Of a stretch of 64,000 bases of DNA, positions 60,332-64,000 are shown piece by piece; the stretch's first letter is position 1, and each line of letters begins with the position of its first letter. A program made the position numbers and the translations under genes. Origin of the DNA: Acholoe squamosa (lineage: Eukaryota > Annelida > Polychaeta > Phyllodocida > Polynoidae). The notes below the pieces were generated by a model. It ran no database searches and was not told the origin of the DNA. It worked only from the letters and a program-made list of their open reading frames with translations. The DNA lies in the NCBI GenBank assembly GCA_949317995.1, contig OX439050.1:48919777-48983776 (forward strand), in the 5' to 3' direction.

Positions 60332-60691
60332 GTGCAATTTGTCTATAACTTTGCCACTGACACAGCACCAGACAACTTGGACCCCCTCATCCGTGATGAT
60401 AGCATTTTAAAGATGAATGCCCTGATAAAAGACTTGTTCTATATTTACACCAGATCCATGACTCTTCCTTTCCGTAGGGGCCGAATCTGTATTTCTAAAA
60501 AAAATGATATTGTTCAAGGGCCATATATGCTGACTCCTTTGTCGCAGTGGAGTACCAAAACGAGGCTTCTTGCTATCATTGCATTGGTGCATAGGGCCGA
60601 CACTTTTGAAGTAGTTCAACCTCATAGTGTCGTAAATGCAGCACTGGTTAATGACCTTCATAAGCACTCTGGCTGCCTTCAAGCACCATGA
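60332..60691 (+). other. Unrecognised 119-codon open frame
   Basis: The frame begins MQFVYNFATDTAPDNLD and continues through a mixed hydrophilic sequence to a stop. The composition is protein-like and not low-complexity, but I recognise no family. Its 3' half overlaps sequence that looks like an old dispersed repeat (TTGGTGCATAGGGCCGACAC). It may be an exon, a decayed transposon fragment, or chance. Confidence 0.15.
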
Positions 60692-61432
60692 GGGCAAATG
60701 GGCATGATGCATTCACTCTAAAATCTAAAAAGGAGTTCTGCTGAATCTACCAGGCATCTGAAACTGAAACTGAACAGTGAACCACCATAATTGTATTGCC
60801 GTAGAGAAATGTAGTTTCTACAATGAAGCCCCAGATGACAGTGCAGTGGCACAAGGAATTTCCATGAAAATAACAACGAATCCCCGGCAATTTTGGGACT
60901 TGGGGTTCACCATTTTTTACAATGTTCTTTACTGTGTTGATGCACTTTGCAGGTCCATAGACTACATTGGCCCCCGAGTGCTCTATATCTAATATTTGTA
61001 ACAGAAATGGCGCTGGTTCCAGTTAGACCGCACACGATGGAATTAGATCATCCTGGCAGTTGAAGATGATGCACCTAGACTAATACACACAGGCCTAGCA
61101 GCTTGTGTACATGTAACTCACGGCTCCAGTGGGAGGGAAAGGTAGCTTGACAGTATGGCCCGGCTAGACTGGCACAGGCAAACAGAGAACAACGTATGGA
61201 GGCAATTAACAAAATTGTGTCAATACACTACTTTAATTGCACTCGTTTTTAGTTGCGTGATATGCAGGGGCTTTGGGATGCGATGGGGAAGGTCTGCTGG
61301 GAGAAATCACAAGTCATTTCTGAGTACAGATGGAATGTGGGAAGTTATAGTACAAACTAGCCAGATGACGATCATGGAATTGATAAGGAATGCAAACTAC
61401 AAGTGAATGTGTGAGTGAGTGGGTCGGTGAAT

Positions 61433-61470
61433 GAGAGAGACAGACAGACAGACAGACAGAAAGAGAGAGT
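61433..61470 (+). repeat. (GACA)n simple repeat
   Basis: GAGA/GACA units; similar short GACAGACC words recur to about 61570. Confidence 0.8.
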
Positions 61471-61663
61471 CAGTGAGTCAGTGAGAGCAAGAGTGAGCGA
61501 GTGAGAGAACAAGGGCACGCGAGAGTGTGAAAGGGAGATATCCTAGAGGGACAGACAGACCGACAGACTAGACCCTGGTAGCAAGAAATGTGACAAAACT
61601 TGGGAAATCATAATATTATGGGAAAATCTCTTTTTTCAAATTCATGTCTTCAGCTACATTTTG

Positions 61664-62137
61664 CACTGAAAGCACCAAGGTCGTCAGACTGACGATACCC
61701 AAAACTACAACCTTAGGTACTCAGATTGAGCACCCAGGGTAGTCACCCTAATGGGTTTAGGTCAAGACACTCACCCAAGGTAGTCAAACTGATTACATAA
61801 GGTTGTTAGAGTGACAACCTTGGAGCTGACTACCTTGGGTCCTCAATCTGAGTACCTAAAGCTGTAGATTTGGGTATCGTCAACTTGAGCACCTAAAGTC
61901 CTCAGCGGTGAAGACCTTCAGTTGAAGACTGAAGGCCTGATCATCAAACATGAGTGGCACATACCTGCCACCTTGGGAGTATGTTACATATTGTCAACAG
62001 AATGCCATAGACTCATACTGGAGAGAGGTATACTGAGGGAATTCACTACCTGTAAGGTGCTGCCCCCTGTCTATACCTCTTCTGACGACTCTAGGTCCTC
62101 AATCTGACGAGTTAAAAGATCTGCAGGGTTTTCAGTG
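61664..62137. mobile_element. Palindromic MITE, CACTGAAA-ended
   Basis: Outer ends CACTGAAAGCACC and GGGTTTTCAGTG are inverted. Nested inside is a second, better inverted pair: GACGATACCCAAAACTAC with TAGATTTGGGTATCGTC, and TTAGGTACTCAGATTGAG with CTCAATCTGAGTACCTAAA. The words GTCCTCAATCTGA and GTAGTCA recur in both orientations many times, so the element appears built from repeated copies of one short phrase. No open frame. Confidence 0.65.
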
Positions 62138-62429
62138 TGGTACTTTGCTTGATAAAATACTCCAAATAAGTACAGAAATATAAAATCTCAAACATGGGAT
62201 GTCAGCAACATGGAGAAATTCAGGATAGCCCTTAACTCGATTGCATATTGAAATATTGTGGCATAACGCATAGAAAATGCAATTATTGGAAAAAATTAAA
62301 ATTTTCAAACAGAATCGTCCATAACATTGGATCTAGAAGAGATAATTCAATTCTGTTTTTAGTTATGAAAACCTTATGAACAGGTAAATAAGATAGAGTA
62401 GCTTAGTATTCAAAAAGAACAAAATTATG

Positions 62430-62443
62430 GTTTCCATGGCAAC
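62430..62443. promoter_or_regulatory. RFX X-box consensus site, second
   Basis: GTTTCCATGGCAAC fits the X-box consensus at every position. No recognised promoter is adjacent. Confidence 0.3.
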
Positions 62444-63182
62444 CAAATGTCAACAAATGTGCTAAATTTAGGGGAAAACGTTTGTTTTGGATTCTAAATA
62501 AGGTTATTTTAGAAGGAAAATAGAGTCTTGGCTATAGCATAATCAGATTCTTCAGAAAAAGCTAGACTTGTTTTCGCTTAATCTTTTACTCTCCTTAAAT
62601 ATTGTATTTAGAGCATTTGTGGGTATTTCCCTTAGTGTTACGATTTTCCCTGTTTCGTCACAAATACAGACAGGCAGGCAGAGAGAGGCAGAGAGACAGG
62701 GAAGAGGCAATGTCCTTTTGCTTTTTTTTTTTTTTTAGATAAAATATTACATCCGGATTGAGAACAATGCAAATAGATCAAAAAGACTAGAAGCAGGTCT
62801 TGTATTGGTACTGATTAGATAAAGAGAGGCAAATAAAATAAAGTTAGACTTAAATTTATAACACAATTGAAGGAGAAGGCAAAGAACAGGCCCCGTAAAG
62901 TGCACTGCTGAGGCACCCAAGGTCCACAGCTAGATATAGCAAACCTTTTACAGACCTTGCAGCACTACAACTGACAAAGTGGTGACCCTTCAGCCCAGCA
63001 CTTCAGGAGTGTATCAACCCCTGGGACCAGTATGATGTATAGCCAAGCAAGGATATTCTCCACAGCTGCAGTTATTTCTCATGACTAGCAATGACCGTAA
63101 TTATAAACCATTGAATCACTATCCAGTCAGCAAAGGACTAATATGGCCATATTGATTGCAGCCTATTCATATCTAGTTCTGC
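62444..63182. other. Intergenic DNA, nothing seen
   Basis: Contains a T-run at about 62720-62738 and fragments of dispersed repeats (GTGTATCAACCCC at 63011). No gene is recognised. Confidence 0.4.
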
Positions 63183-63450
63183 TGTCGTATCCCGAAAGTC
63201 GAGCATCCCAGAAGTTGGCCGTAATTTTCAAAATAACCTTACCCGTTTCATATTTCTACGGTGTAGGGACAGTATCATTAGGGTTGTTGTCCTTTCAAAT
63301 TCTTTAAGAAGAGAGGGATGTTATCATGGATTTTATGTTTTCAAAATATTATTTATTTTCATTGATGTTTGTGGCCCTTGAGCGATAATAGGCTTAAACA
63401 AGGATTGCGCATGCCAACTTCTGGGATGCGCCAACTTCTTGGATACGACA
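63183..63450. mobile_element. MITE, TGTCGTATCC-ended
   Basis: The left arm has TGTCGTATCCCGAAAGTCG, then AGCATCCCAGAAGTTGGC; the right arm has GCCAACTTCTGGGATGCG, then CCAACTTCTTGGATACGACA. The arms are inverted over about 36 bp. CTGC flanks both sides (63179-63182 and 63451-63454), a possible 4-bp target duplication. Confidence 0.7.
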
Positions 63451-63454
63451 CTGC

Positions 63455-64000
63455 CTCTTCTTCGAAAAGGATAATTGCAGGGAGGGTAACCCACACCATA
63501 GGCAACACCCTCTCGCGAGAATCAGACCTGAAGTGAGCGTGATCTGCCCTATTATCGTTCTGTCCAGCAGGGCAGCAGTTATAGTGACTCCATCCAGAAT
63601 CTGATACTTCAGGGTAGAATGACCTCAGGAACATACAGAAAAGTTAGAGTACAGAATTTAGATAGGCCAGATCATGTGGTATATATACATGTACCAGGGC
63701 AAGAGCATTGATTGGGGGTGAAAGGGAAAATTTCTTTTTCTAGTGACTCTGAATTTATCTGTGCCTGCCACCATATCTGTATAATATTATGTACATTTTT
63801 ACACCCGTACCTGTATTATTATCGTTCTACCTGCCTCTGTCATCTCTTTCTTCTCTTTACTATTTATGTCTTATCTTCTCTCCACATCTCAACCTGTGTT
63901 ACTATGTTCCTCCGTATCTATGTCTTTTTACACCATAGGTGTCAAAGTAAAATGATGAACCATCCTGGGCAGGACCCCTGGTAGATTCAACAGATAATAT
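63455..64000. other. Intergenic DNA to window end, no gene seen
   Basis: Open frames of about 90 codons on both strands have no motif. The window ends without a visible feature boundary. Confidence 0.4.

Overview
This is a stretch of animal nuclear genome, not bacterial or viral. Long non-coding spacers, dinucleotide microsatellites, three satellite arrays, SINE-type and tRNA-derived short elements and many small inverted-repeat DNA elements (MITEs) surround one convincing protein-coding exon, which ends in a consensus splice donor. The style fits a marine invertebrate (mollusc, hemichordate, lancelet, brachiopod and similar), but nothing here fixes the phylum.

Layout. 1-9 kb: two unrelated families of foldback-like elements whose arms are inverted minisatellites (TGTGGACA-type at 1.75-2.87 kb; TACGGAG-ended at 5.68-6.37 and 6.53-7.84 kb), then two MITEs. 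9-20 kb: mostly unassigned DNA with a (TA)n, a (GT)n, a large palindromic MITE and an element headed by a long hairpin (16.9-17.2 kb). 20.06-21.81 kb: a 51-bp satellite. 23.39-28.23 kb: a 48-bp satellite of about 97 monomers, interrupted by a SINE with a clean 13-bp target duplication and carrying an internal ~1.5/1.6-kb tandem duplication. 29.2 kb: a pair of perfect CRE palindromes. 32.50-33.20 kb: an element with TTAA flanks that carries a tRNA-derived SINE.

34-40.6 kb is the genic part. CpG-rich DNA with an E2F-type site leads into a 968-codon open exon (37678-40579). Its product is a long, basic, disordered, phosphosite-rich N-terminal region followed by one membrane segment with a short Trp-containing outer stub, and then a splice donor. 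It resembles the first membrane segment of a claudin/PMP22-type protein, but no diagnostic second motif is secured. Two weak downstream exon candidates (46.6-46.9 kb and 47.01 kb) are listed.

41-64 kb returns to repeats: (TA)n arrays, more SINE copies, a 26-bp satellite (48.59-50.15 kb), a 29-bp minisatellite, a second inverted copy of the hairpin-headed element (52.8-53.1 kb), and several MITEs with well-preserved inverted ends. No transposase, reverse transcriptase, rRNA gene, functional tRNA gene or CRISPR array was found. Most long open frames in the window are by-products of satellites whose monomers lack stop codons.
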